Assembly (NCBI RefSeq): GCF_005889735.1
Contig: NZ_VCKY01000012.1
Location: forward strand, 22,965 to 86,964
Reading direction: 5' to 3'
DNA length: 64,000 nucleotides
Source of the DNA: Nonomuraea turkmeniaca
GTDB lineage: Bacteria; Actinomycetota; Actinomycetes; Streptosporangiales; Streptosporangiaceae
Position numbers and translations under genes: made by a program. Below, piece by piece: positions 1 to 7,885 of this stretch (within the stretch, counting starts at the first letter, position 1; every line of letters starts with the position of its first letter). The notes beneath the pieces were generated by a model. That model saw only the letters and a program-made list of their open reading frames with translations, had not been told where the DNA came from and searched no databases.

Positions 1-931
1 CCAGGTCCTGCGGCGATGCGGGCAGGCCCGCCACGATCTCGTCGAAGTTGTGCAGCCCGTCGAACAGCCGCTCGACCCCCGGGTCCTGGAACACCTCCGA
101 CGGCGAGTCATAGAAGTGGTGCAGACGGTTCATGGAAACCGTCCAGTACGCCAGGTAGAAGGTCGCGCTGCCCGGATCCAGCCGGCCGCCGAGCAAGGCA
201 GGCAGTTCGGCGTCCTTGACGTCGTACGGACCCGCGATCGGCGCCACCCCGCGAAGGCGCAGCCCGCGCTCGTCCCGCAGCTCCTTCCCCAGGGCCATGG
301 TCGCGTGACCGCCCTGGGAGAAGCCGGTGAGCAGCACGTCCCCGCTCAGCGAGCGCCCCTTGCCGGCCGCCAGCTCGCCGGCCGCGCGCAGGAGGTCGAG
401 CGAGGCCGAGGCCTCGGTGGCCGCGTCCATGTACGGGTGGAAGCCCGGCCCTTTGCCCAGGCCCAGATAGTCGGGCGCGACGCCGGCGAAGCCCGCCGCG
501 GCGAACATGAGCGGCGCCGCCCGTCCGTCGCCGTCGGAGACCGACCCGGCGCCGGCTTTGGTGGCCAAGGTGCCGTGCTGGTAGCTGACCGTCCAGAGGC
601 CGTGCCTCGACCTGTGCGGCAGCGCGACGACACCGCTCGCCGTGGTCGGCGTGCCGTCCACGGCGGTGGTCCGGTAGACGACGGCGTACAGGTCGGCCCC
701 CTGCGGCCGGTCCGGCACCGGGAACTTCGCCTCGGTGAGATAGGCGGCGATCTGGCCGGCGGATAAGCGCGCCAGCAGGTCGGCTGAGACGATCGTGCCC
801 CTGTCGTCGATCGTCACGGCGTGCGAAGCGGGTGCTCCGGTCGCGGCCAGCGCCGCCGGGCCGGTCGCGGTCGCCAGGACCAGCCCGGCGCAGGCGAGGG
901 CGAGCATTCGCGTTCTCGTGGGAGTCCTCAT
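1..931 (-). CDS. Secreted lipase-like alpha/beta hydrolase (3' end outside window)
   Basis: This is probably an exported esterase or lipase. The first 30 or so residues form a signal peptide: an Arg-rich start, a hydrophobic Leu/Ala core and an Ala-rich cleavage zone. The nucleophile elbow GFSQGG is clear, with Ser at about residue 205, in the setting usual for actinobacterial secreted lipases of the LIP/triacylglycerol lipase group. The upstream stretch containing YQHGT is the likely oxyanion region. The ATG at 931 is the only start that places the signal peptide correctly. The catalytic Asp and His should lie beyond base 1, so they cannot be checked. The substrate is unknown. The gene is alone on its strand here. 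Confidence 0.8.
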   Translation of the reverse strand, partial: MRTPTRTRMLALACAGLVLATATGPAALAATGAPASHAVTIDDRGTIVSADLLARLSAGQIAAYLTEAKFPVPDRPQGADLYAVVYRTTAVDGTPTTASGVVALPHRSRHGLWTVSYQHGTLATKAGAGSVSDGDGRAAPLMFAAAGFAGVAPDYLGLGKGPGFHPYMDAATEASASLDLLRAAGELAAGKGRSLSGDVLLTGFSQGGHATMALGKELRDERGLRLRGVAPIAGPYDVKDAELPALLGGRLDPGSATFYLAYWTVSMNRLHHFYDSPSEVFQDPGVERLFDGLHNFDEIVAGLPASPQDL

Positions 932-1028
932 GGCCGTCAACGGTACGAACGCTCGCGATCACCGCCCAGCCTGCGTGCCACCCAGAGCGCGGTAGGGACC
1001 ACCCCACCTCACTTGGGCGCGCGGGGCG

Positions 1029-1496
1029 TCACGTCCCGGGCCTGATCGGCACCACGTTGGCCTGCAGGCCCTGGCGGGGCAGGGCGAACCAGGTGGCCTT
1101 GCCGACCAGGTCCGGGCGGGTGGCGTACCGCTGGGGGTGACAGCCGTAGAAGCCGTCGGAGAGCCGGGCGATGATGCGCAGGCCGCGCCCGTGCTCGGCG
1201 CCGAGGTCGTGCGGTGCCGGGGCGGGCAGGATCGGGCTGCTGTCCACGACGACGCACATGATCTCTTTTGCGTCCACGTGAAGCATCAGTTCGTAGGGTG
1301 CGTCGCCGTACATGAAGGCATTTGTCACCAATTCGCTCACCATGAGCACGGCGTCATCAACAACATCAGTGGAAAGGGTCAGGGCCGACAATTCCGTACG
1401 AATGATCGCTCGTGCGTGACCGACCGTCCGGGCGTCCTCGCGCAGCGGCCATACGTACTGCATCCTGCTCTGGGGAGCCGATCGCAGCGTGGTCAT
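1029..1496 (-). CDS. RsbW/SpoIIAB-like ATP-binding protein (HATPase_c)
   Basis: This 155-residue single-domain GHKL ATPase belongs to the anti-sigma-factor-like group that is very common in actinomycetes. The N-box is visible as VSELVTNAF, followed by the D-containing segment VVDSSP and the glycine-rich GRGLRII segment. It has no transmembrane segment and no histidine phosphoacceptor domain, so it is probably a cytoplasmic regulator binding an anti-anti-sigma or sigma partner. No such partner gene is adjacent. The ATG at 1496 was chosen because GGAAAGAG lies just upstream; an in-frame TTG at 1544 would add 16 unlikely residues. Confidence 0.82.
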   Translation of the reverse strand: MTTLRSAPQSRMQYVWPLREDARTVGHARAIIRTELSALTLSTDVVDDAVLMVSELVTNAFMYGDAPYELMLHVDAKEIMCVVVDSSPILPAPAPHDLGAEHGRGLRIIARLSDGFYGCHPQRYATRPDLVGKATWFALPRQGLQANVVPIRPGT

Positions 1497-1642
1497 GGCT
1501 TCTCTTTCCGGTGCGGGGCAGCGAATGCGCGTCTGGTTCAACAAGAGTGCCTACCTCTCGGTTGCCGTACGCGGCTGTCAAAACTTGTACGCACGAGAAA
1601 GCCGTCTGGGTCGAATCTTCGGCAAGAAATTTGCCATTCTTT

Positions 1643-1750
1643 TTAACCGCTCGCGATGCCGGCGGCCACCTCCTCGATGACCTTGTCCGCACCGCTCGCC
1701 GGCGCCGCCTCCAGGGCGGCCACTGCGGCGAGCACGGCGCGGGTGCTCAA
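1643..1750 (-). CDS. Possible 35-residue small protein
   Basis: A TTG-started frame sits behind a GGGAG motif four bases upstream. It encodes a short Ala/Glu-rich peptide that would form one amphipathic helix and ends EEVAAGIASG. It occupies part of the 293-base gap between the ATPase gene and the molybdenum hydroxylase gene, which otherwise shows nothing. No homologue is recognised. It could equally be chance coding in GC-rich DNA, so the call is tentative. Confidence 0.25.
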   Translation of the reverse strand: MSTRAVLAAVAALEAAPASGADKVIEEVAAGIASG

Positions 1751-1789
1751 GATGCTCCCGATATTCCATGATCCCCCGATTACTGCTGC

Positions 1790-4102
1790 TCAGGCGTTCC
1801 GTGCCCAGCCTTGGGCCCTCGACACCTCCAGCAGGGACCACAGCGCCTGCGGGGTCAGCGGCAGATCAGTGATCTTGTCGGCGATCTCGGGGAGTGCGGC
1901 GGCCACCGCGTTGGCGATGGCGGCGGGCGGGCCGATCGTGCCGGCCTCGCCGACGCCCTTCATGCCGCCCGGCGTGATCGGCGAGGGCGTCTCCAGCATG
2001 ACGACCTGAATATCCGGGATCTCCCTCGTCGTGGGCAGGAAGTAGTCGGTGATCGGCTGGCCGTCCTCGGTGTAGACGATCTCCTCGGTCAGCGCCTCAC
2101 CGATGCCCTGGGCCACGCCGCCGTGGATCTGGCCCTCCACCACCGCCGGGTTCACCAGCACCCCGGCGTCGTTGACCACCCAGTAGTGCTCCACCTCGAC
2201 CGCCCCGGTCTCCGGGTCGACGGCGACGGCGGCCGCGTGCGCCCCGTACGCGTAGGTGTAGGCGGCCGGGTCGTAGCTGGCCCGCTCCTCCAACCCGGGC
2301 GTGACCCCGTCCGGCAGGTCCCAGCCACGCCACGCGGACGTGGCCAGCGCGCGCAGGGTCACCGACGCCTGCGGATCGCCCTTCACCCGCACGGCCCCGT
2401 CGGCGATCTCCAGGTCGGCGGGCGCGGCCTCCAGCTGATGCGCGGCGATGGCCACGAGCTTGTCGCGCAGCCGGCCGGCGGCCTGGACGACCGCCCCGCC
2501 GCCGACGGTCAGCGCCCGGCTGGCGATCGAGCCGATCCCCGAGTACGGCGTCGAAGCCGTGTCCCCCATCACCACCCGCACCCGATCGATGGGCACCCCC
2601 GTCCGGTCGGCGGCGAGCTGCGCCAGCGCCGTCTCGATGCCCTGCCCGATGGGCACCACGCCTGACGTCACGACCACGGACCCGTCCTGCTCCATGCGCA
2701 GGACCGCCGTCTCGTACCCGCCGGCCAGGAAACCGGTGGCCTTCAGATCCATCGACGGCCCCATGCCGGTGGTCTCCACGTGGCAGGAGTAACCGATGCC
2801 CCGCCGGCGCCCGTCGTCCTTCTCCGAAGGCATGGCCAGATGGTGGAGGGTCCGCAAGGCGCGGGGGTAGTCGCCGGAGTCGTAGGGCGTGTAGACGCGC
2901 GTCGTGTACGGCAGCTCGTCGCGCTCCAGCATGTTACGCAGTCGCAGCTCGACCCGGTCGACGCCCAGCCTGCGTGCCGCCTCGTCGATCAGCCGCTCCC
3001 TGGTCAGCGTGCCCTCGGGCTGGCCGAAGCCCCGGTAGGAGCCCGTCGGCGTGGTGGTGGTGACGACGCCGCGCACGCGGACCGCGACCCGGTCGAACCG
3101 GTACGGTCCCGGCAGCAAGGTGGCCGTCACCGCGGCGGTCGAGGCGCCGACGTTCGACGGGTGGGCACCGATGTCGCCCAGCACGTCCACCTGCAGCGCC
3201 ACGAACCGCCCGTCGCCGTCCAGCGCCAGCCGCCCCCGATGCACGGCGGCCCGCGCGGGCAGCGTGGCCAGCAGGCGGTCGCCGGGCGACTCGGCCCAGG
3301 ACACGGGGCGGCCCAGGCGCATGGCGGCCAGGCAGATGAGCACCTCGTCGGGGTAGACGTGCTCCTTGCCGCCGAACCCGCCTCCCGTGTCGCCGCCGAT
3401 CAGGCGTACCCGGTCGTGGGTCAGTCCGAGCACGTCCGCCAGCTGCTCGCGGGCGTGGTGCGGCGACTGGGTGGAGGTGTGGACGGTCAGCTCGCCGTCG
3501 GCGTAGGAGGCCACCACGCCGCGCGGCTCCATCGGGTACGGCGAGACGCGGCCCATCCGGAACGTCATCTCCACCACGTGCTCGGCCGCCTCGACGGCGG
3601 CGGCGCAGTCGGCGTCGCCGAGTGTGAAGTCGGTGAGCACATTCGTGCCCCAGTCGGGGTAGAGCAGCGGGGCGTCGGCCTCCAGCGCCCGTTCCATGCC
3701 GGCCACGGCAGGCAGTTCGTCGAGCTCCAGCTCGACGAGGTCGGCGGCGTCCCTGGCGGCCTCGGGCGTGCGGGCGACGACGACGGCGAGCGGCTGACCG
3801 GCGTACCTGATCGTCTCGTCCAGCACGGGATACTCCGTGATCGGCTGGCCGGGCGCCACGCTGACGCAGGGCAGGCACATGCCGGCCGCATCGGCCGGGA
3901 CGACGACGTCGAGCACGCCGTCGGCCGACCAGGCCGCCTTCGTGTCACAGCCGATCAGCCGGCCGTGGGCGATGGGGCTGCGGACGACGTACGCGTGCGC
4001 GGCGCCCGGCAGGCGGACATTGCCGACGTACCTGCCACGGCCGGTCAGCAGCCTGGCGTCTTCCCTTCGCGGCGTCCTGGCGCCGACATACGCGTCTCCC
4101 AT
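1790..4102 (-). CDS. Molybdenum hydroxylase large subunit (xanthine/CO dehydrogenase family)
   Basis: This is the molybdopterin-cytosine-dinucleotide subunit of an aerobic hydroxylase, 770 residues, the normal length for CoxL/XdhB-type chains. It begins with the usual GARTPRREDARLLTGRGRY motif. GGGFGGKE lies in the molybdopterin region. The active-site loop is SYRGFGQ, closer to the form II AYRGAGR loop than to the Cys-containing CoxL loop, so true CO oxidation is unlikely. The C-terminal GVGEAGTIGPP holds the conserved catalytic Glu. The ATG at 4102 is chosen because upstream in-frame codons do not resemble the family. The FAD and 2Fe-2S subunits that normally complete the enzyme are not encoded next to it. 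The substrate is unknown. Confidence 0.88.
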   Translation of the reverse strand: MGDAYVGARTPRREDARLLTGRGRYVGNVRLPGAAHAYVVRSPIAHGRLIGCDTKAAWSADGVLDVVVPADAAGMCLPCVSVAPGQPITEYPVLDETIRYAGQPLAVVVARTPEAARDAADLVELELDELPAVAGMERALEADAPLLYPDWGTNVLTDFTLGDADCAAAVEAAEHVVEMTFRMGRVSPYPMEPRGVVASYADGELTVHTSTQSPHHAREQLADVLGLTHDRVRLIGGDTGGGFGGKEHVYPDEVLICLAAMRLGRPVSWAESPGDRLLATLPARAAVHRGRLALDGDGRFVALQVDVLGDIGAHPSNVGASTAAVTATLLPGPYRFDRVAVRVRGVVTTTTPTGSYRGFGQPEGTLTRERLIDEAARRLGVDRVELRLRNMLERDELPYTTRVYTPYDSGDYPRALRTLHHLAMPSEKDDGRRRGIGYSCHVETTGMGPSMDLKATGFLAGGYETAVLRMEQDGSVVVTSGVVPIGQGIETALAQLAADRTGVPIDRVRVVMGDTASTPYSGIGSIASRALTVGGGAVVQAAGRLRDKLVAIAAHQLEAAPADLEIADGAVRVKGDPQASVTLRALATSAWRGWDLPDGVTPGLEERASYDPAAYTYAYGAHAAAVAVDPETGAVEVEHYWVVNDAGVLVNPAVVEGQIHGGVAQGIGEALTEEIVYTEDGQPITDYFLPTTREIPDIQVVMLETPSPITPGGMKGVGEAGTIGPPAAIANAVAAALPEIADKITDLPLTPQALWSLLEVSRAQGWARNA

Positions 4103-4177
4103 GACCCCGATTGTGAGCGCCGCCCGGCGGGTGGTCCAGATGATCGTTGGGAAGGAGCACGTCAGCGGAGGTGACCG

Positions 4178-4471
4178 ATGCAGACCTTTCTTCCCTATCC
4201 GGATTTCGCCGCCTCGGCCGCGGTCCTCGACCCGCTCCGGCTGGATAAACAGCGGGTCGAGGCGCTGCAGATCCTGCGCGCGCTCACCGTCTCCGAGTAC
4301 GGCTGGCGCCACCACCCGGTCGTGAAGATGTGGGCCGGCTACGAGGCGGCCCTGCACCGCAGCCATCGCTCCGCGCTGTTGCGCAAGGACCCCGGCTTCT
4401 ACCGGACGGTGTTCGGCGACGACGAGCCGGACGACCTGGAGTACGTCTGGCCGCGTTCCGACCGCCTGTGA
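4178..4471 (+). CDS. MSMEG_6728-family protein (pyrimidine-dimer glycosylase-like)
   Basis: A 97-residue protein starting MQTFLPYPDF. The pattern LDPLRLDKQRVEALQIL and the following HHPVVKMW segment are typical of the small MSMEG_6728 family, related to the T4 endonuclease V/pyrimidine-dimer excision fold. DNA repair activity is inferred from the family only and is not proven for these proteins. GGAGGTGACCG upstream is a strong ribosome binding site. It is divergent from the molybdenum hydroxylase gene, with 75 bases between starts, and convergent with the NTF2-like gene. Confidence 0.75.
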   Translation: MQTFLPYPDFAASAAVLDPLRLDKQRVEALQILRALTVSEYGWRHHPVVKMWAGYEAALHRSHRSALLRKDPGFYRTVFGDDEPDDLEYVWPRSDRL

Positions 4472-4483
4472 CCACCGTGCCGG

Positions 4484-4855
4484 TCACGACATGCGCGTGA
4501 TCGAGTCGACCCGGCGGATCCGCCCGTCGTGGGCGTACCGGGCGAAAAGGTAGATCTCCGTCGTGATCGTCTTGCCCTTGCGCATGACCGCGCGCAACGT
4601 GTAGCGCGCCGCGGCCACGTCCTCGCCCACGAGGCTTTCGTGCACCTCGATCCGCACGCTCACCGCGTTCTTGCGCGCCGGCTTCACGTGGTCGATCAGC
4701 CGCTGGCGGTCGAGGCAGATGCCGTCGTTCCAGTACTCGATCTCCGGCACGTAGTAACGGTCGAGCACGGCGGCGGCGTCCTCCTCCCCCAAGCCCAGCT
4801 CGTGAGGCATCTCAGTCAGGAAGGCGTGGAAACGTTCCGCCAGGTCGGCAGGCAT
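4484..4855 (-). CDS. SnoaL/NTF2-like protein
   Basis: A 123-residue cone-shaped NTF2/SnoaL-fold protein. The alternating pattern YYVPEIEYWND, the VEV-like central strands and the final FARYAHDGRIRRVDSI strand fit this fold. Members are small cyclases, isomerases or hydrolases, or non-enzymatic. No catalytic residue set identifies the reaction here. It starts ten bases after the multicopper oxidase stop codon, with GAAGGGATC as ribosome binding site, so it is the last gene of the operon that begins at 7719. Confidence 0.78.
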   Translation of the reverse strand: MPADLAERFHAFLTEMPHELGLGEEDAAAVLDRYYVPEIEYWNDGICLDRQRLIDHVKPARKNAVSVRIEVHESLVGEDVAAARYTLRAVMRKGKTITTEIYLFARYAHDGRIRRVDSITRMS

Positions 4856-4865
4856 GCTGATCCCT

Positions 4866-6326
4866 TCATACGACTTCGAAACTCGCCATCATCGCCATGT
4901 CCTCGTGCTCGAGGTTGTGGCAGTGCAGTACGTAGCGGCCCCGGTAATCGGTGAACCGGGTGACGATCTCGACGGTCTGCGCGTCGCGGAGCTCGACGGT
5001 GTCCTTCCACTCCGGCGGCCCGGCCGGCCGTTCGCCGTTGACCGACAACACCTGGAAGTGGTCGAGGTGCAGGTGGACCGGGTGGGCCACGTCGCTGGTC
5101 AGCCGCCAGATCTCGACGTCCCCGAGCTTGGGCCTGGCCTCCATGTGTTTCGGGTCGAACGGCCGGCCGTTGATCAGCCAGCCGGTGCCGCCATGCATGC
5201 TGCCGCTGCTGAACTCGAAGTCCCGCGTCACGGTGGCCTTGCCCGGGTCGAGCGCCTCGACCGTGGACAACCGCTGCGGAACGGCCGAGTCGTCAGCCTC
5301 GTCGCGGTCCACCGCGAACCGCATCACCCTCGCCTGGGCGCCCTCCCCCGCCAGGTTCCGCAACTCGACGTGCTGGCCGATCTTGTAGGCGGAGAAGTCG
5401 ACGATGACGTCCGCGCGCTCTCCCGGGGACAGGCGGATCCGCCGCACCGTGCGCGGCACGCTCAGCAGCCCGCCGTCGGTGCCGATCTGGACCATCGGGC
5501 CGCCGGTGGCGAGCTCGTACGTGCGCGCGTTGGAGCCGTTGCACAACCGCAGCCGGTAGCGCGCCCTGGCCACCCGCGACTCCGGCCACGGCGCCCCGTT
5601 CACCAGGATCACGTCGCCGAGCACGCCGCCCATGTACCCCTCCTGCACGCCCGGCCGGTTCCCCAGCGCCGGGTAGAGCAGGGTGCCGTCGGCGGCGAAC
5701 GACCGGTCGCAGATCAGCAGCGGCAGGTCGCGTTCCCCGGCGGGCAGCGGCAGCGCCTCCTCCTCGGCGTCGCGTACCAGGAACATGCCGGCCAGACCAC
5801 GCCAGACCTGCGGCCCGGTGTAGTCCATGCGGTGGTCGTGGTACCAGAGCGTGGCGGCCCGCTGCTCCAGCGGGAACACGTACTCGCGGGAGGCTCCGGG
5901 CGCCACCAGGTCCGTCGGGAAGCCGTCGGACTCGGGCGGTGTGTGCCCGCCGTGCAGGTGCAGGACGGTCGGCACGCCGAGCTGGTTGACCAGCTTCACA
6001 ACGGTCTTGCGCCCGCTGCGGGCCACGATGGTCGGCCCAGGGAACTGCCCGCCATATCCCCACATCTGGGTACGCAGGCCGGGGAGCACCTCCACGTCGG
6101 CCGCCTTCTCCGTCAACTCGTAGAAGTCGGCGCCGCCGGCGCCGCGTACCGGCTTGGCCACCTCGGGGACCGGCAGGGGCACCGCGTACGGCTTGGGCAG
6201 GGGCGCCGCGCTGGCCAGGAGCTGCGGCTGCGGGGTGCCGGCGAGCAGGGAGCAGCCCGGCGCCGCGGCCACCGCCACCGCGCCGAGGCCGAGCAGGCGC
6301 AGCACGTCGCGTCTTGCCGGGTTCAT
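4866..6326 (-). CDS. Multicopper oxidase, exported lipoprotein
   Basis: Three-domain laccase-like oxidase of 486 residues (bilirubin oxidase/CotA/phenoxazinone synthase type) that couples substrate oxidation to reduction of O2 to water. The N-terminus has RRDVLRLLG, a twin-arginine motif, followed by AAAPGC, a lipobox, so the enzyme should be exported folded and anchored by lipid. Copper ligands are visible as LHLHGG, WYHDH, HPVHLHLDHF and the C-terminal HCHNLEHEDMAMM, which gives the T1 Cys, His and axial Met. The start at 6326 overlaps the stop of the upstream membrane protein by four bases (ATGA). The substrate may be a phenolic compound, a metal or a secondary metabolite. Confidence 0.92.
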   Translation of the reverse strand: MNPARRDVLRLLGLGAVAVAAAPGCSLLAGTPQPQLLASAAPLPKPYAVPLPVPEVAKPVRGAGGADFYELTEKAADVEVLPGLRTQMWGYGGQFPGPTIVARSGRKTVVKLVNQLGVPTVLHLHGGHTPPESDGFPTDLVAPGASREYVFPLEQRAATLWYHDHRMDYTGPQVWRGLAGMFLVRDAEEEALPLPAGERDLPLLICDRSFAADGTLLYPALGNRPGVQEGYMGGVLGDVILVNGAPWPESRVARARYRLRLCNGSNARTYELATGGPMVQIGTDGGLLSVPRTVRRIRLSPGERADVIVDFSAYKIGQHVELRNLAGEGAQARVMRFAVDRDEADDSAVPQRLSTVEALDPGKATVTRDFEFSSGSMHGGTGWLINGRPFDPKHMEARPKLGDVEIWRLTSDVAHPVHLHLDHFQVLSVNGERPAGPPEWKDTVELRDAQTVEIVTRFTDYRGRYVLHCHNLEHEDMAMMASFEVV

Positions 6327-6715
6327 GCCCGGCCCGGCCGGGCCAGCACCCTGCTGAGTTGCACGACGCCACCGCCGAACAGCAGCACGCCCAGCGGCAG
6401 GTGAAAGGTCTTCGCGCCCAGGTCGCCGAGGATCGCCGCCACGACCGTGAACACCAGAAGCAACGCGGCGGAGGGGATGAACTGCGCGGGCCCACCGCCC
6501 GGCCGCCACACCAGGATCGCCATGACCAGGTGCAGGAGGCCGATGACGACCAGGGCGACCCCCGACATGACGTGCAGGGCCCGGCCGCCGGACGAGGACA
6601 GCAACATTCCAGCCGTCACCGCCTGGAACAGCAGCGCGACGACGTGCAGGACCACCACGGCCCGCAACGACTGCATGGTCCATGAAGGGGCGGCGACGTG
6701 CTGGTGTACGGTCAT
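6323..6715 (-). CDS. Small four-helix membrane protein
   Basis: A 130-residue integral membrane protein with about four hydrophobic helices: roughly residues 17-38, 48-70, 80-98 and 105-122. One helix begins LHVMSGVALVVIGLLHLVMA and contains histidines that could bind haem or metal, but no known motif is complete. Its ATG overlaps the stop of the AhpD-like gene, and its stop overlaps the oxidase ATG, so all three are translationally coupled. That context suggests a membrane partner or redox/assembly factor for the multicopper oxidase. The family is not recognised. Confidence 0.7.
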   Translation of the reverse strand: MTVHQHVAAPSWTMQSLRAVVVLHVVALLFQAVTAGMLLSSSGGRALHVMSGVALVVIGLLHLVMAILVWRPGGGPAQFIPSAALLLVFTVVAAILGDLGAKTFHLPLGVLLFGGGVVQLSRVLARPGRA

Positions 6716-7719
6716 GATCGTTCTCCTGCGGGTGCTCGGGTGATGAGGGTCTCGGCGTGTTCGGTGGCCGTGATCGCGCCGAAGGCGAAGAGCCGCACCA
6801 GGTCCTGGTCGGTCCTGGAGCCGTGCCAGGCGGCGACGTCGGCGTCGGTCACGCGGTACGGCGCGAGCGCCGCGAGCAGCGCCAGCCTGGCCCCGGCGCG
6901 GTCCTCCATGGGCAGGTCGTCCAGCCAGGCGCTGCCCAGGGGCGGATGCGAGCCGTCCCATGCGGCGACCGCCTCCACGACGGCGACGCGGGCGGGGTGG
7001 GCGAGCAGCTCGCCGCCGGCCCTCGCCACGGTTCTGAGCGCGGCGTAGGCGGCGCCGATCGGGGTGCCCTCCGCCCAGACCGGCTCCGGGCGCCCGGCCA
7101 GATCCGCGATCAGCGGCAGGCTCGCGCCGGGAGGCAGCCGCCTGCGTACGGTGCGGGACATGGCCCGGCCGCCCACACTCCTGACCAGGCGGGATTTCTG
7201 CAGGTTGCCGGGGAGCAGGTTCTCGGTGAGCAGCGCCGAGGCCATGCGGTTGATGAAGTGGAAGGCCAGGGCGGTGCCGACGTACTCGGGCGAGTGCGCG
7301 GACACGAACGGCTCCCGGCCGCCCCGTTCCTTTGCCCACGCCAGCAGCTCGGCGTGCGCGGGATCGTCAGGGACGCCGCCGGCGGCGATGGTCTCCGCCA
7401 GCCGGTGGTCGCCGGTCGCGTGCAGCAGCGTCGTGTGCGCGGCCACGCAGAACGGACACTTGTTGGCCAGCGACACGCCCAGCGCCACGACCTCCTTGCC
7501 GGCCCGCGGGGCCTCCCCGGCCAGCAGGGACTCCCGCAACATGGCCCAGGTGGCCGCCAGCACGTCCGCCGCCGGCGACAAGGTCAGGAAGACCGCCATA
7601 CGGGCCATGCCGAAGTCCTGGGCGAGCTGCGCGTAGACCTGGGCGGTCCGCCCGGTGGCCGCCTTCGGTGGCACAGGTCTCACGTAGCGGAACTGGCCCC
7701 GCTCTCGGATCGTCTCCAT
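6712..7719 (-). CDS. Carboxymuconolactone decarboxylase/AhpD-like protein
   Basis: A 335-residue alkylhydroperoxidase D-like protein. The motif LANKCPFCVAAHTTLLHATG is the classical CxxC...H redox centre of the family, which reduces peroxides through a disulfide relay. The protein is longer than single-domain AhpD (about 175 residues); its C-terminal half is a second helical region without the Cys pair. It is the first gene of the four-gene operon with the multicopper oxidase. The upstream sequence has TATGTG five bases before the ATG and no Shine-Dalgarno motif, so the message is probably leaderless. A role in peroxide detoxification beside an O2-using oxidase is a plausible inference. Confidence 0.83.
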   Translation of the reverse strand: METIRERGQFRYVRPVPPKAATGRTAQVYAQLAQDFGMARMAVFLTLSPAADVLAATWAMLRESLLAGEAPRAGKEVVALGVSLANKCPFCVAAHTTLLHATGDHRLAETIAAGGVPDDPAHAELLAWAKERGGREPFVSAHSPEYVGTALAFHFINRMASALLTENLLPGNLQKSRLVRSVGGRAMSRTVRRRLPPGASLPLIADLAGRPEPVWAEGTPIGAAYAALRTVARAGGELLAHPARVAVVEAVAAWDGSHPPLGSAWLDDLPMEDRAGARLALLAALAPYRVTDADVAAWHGSRTDQDLVRLFAFGAITATEHAETLITRAPAGERS

Positions 7720-7885
7720 ATCCGCACATAGTGGTGTTCCGGCCGGTCAGCGGTCGTCCTGTCAGAGGAGGCTTCTCCGCATACGTCCACCGGATCACGA
7801 TCTACGGGGCTACTTCGCCGGGAGTAGTGAGGGAATACGCCCTCCAACGGAGGATCATCGCGGGAAAAGACCCTAATCTGCAGAG

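Noticed and set aside
1790..4102. Carbon monoxide dehydrogenase (CoxL)
   Set aside because: The active-site loop is SYRGFGQ and lacks the Cys of form I CoxL, and the small subunits are absent.
2780..4174. Long plus-strand open frame of 464 codons
   Set aside because: It is the antisense shadow of the molybdenum hydroxylase gene; composition is Arg/Gly/His-rich with no domain.
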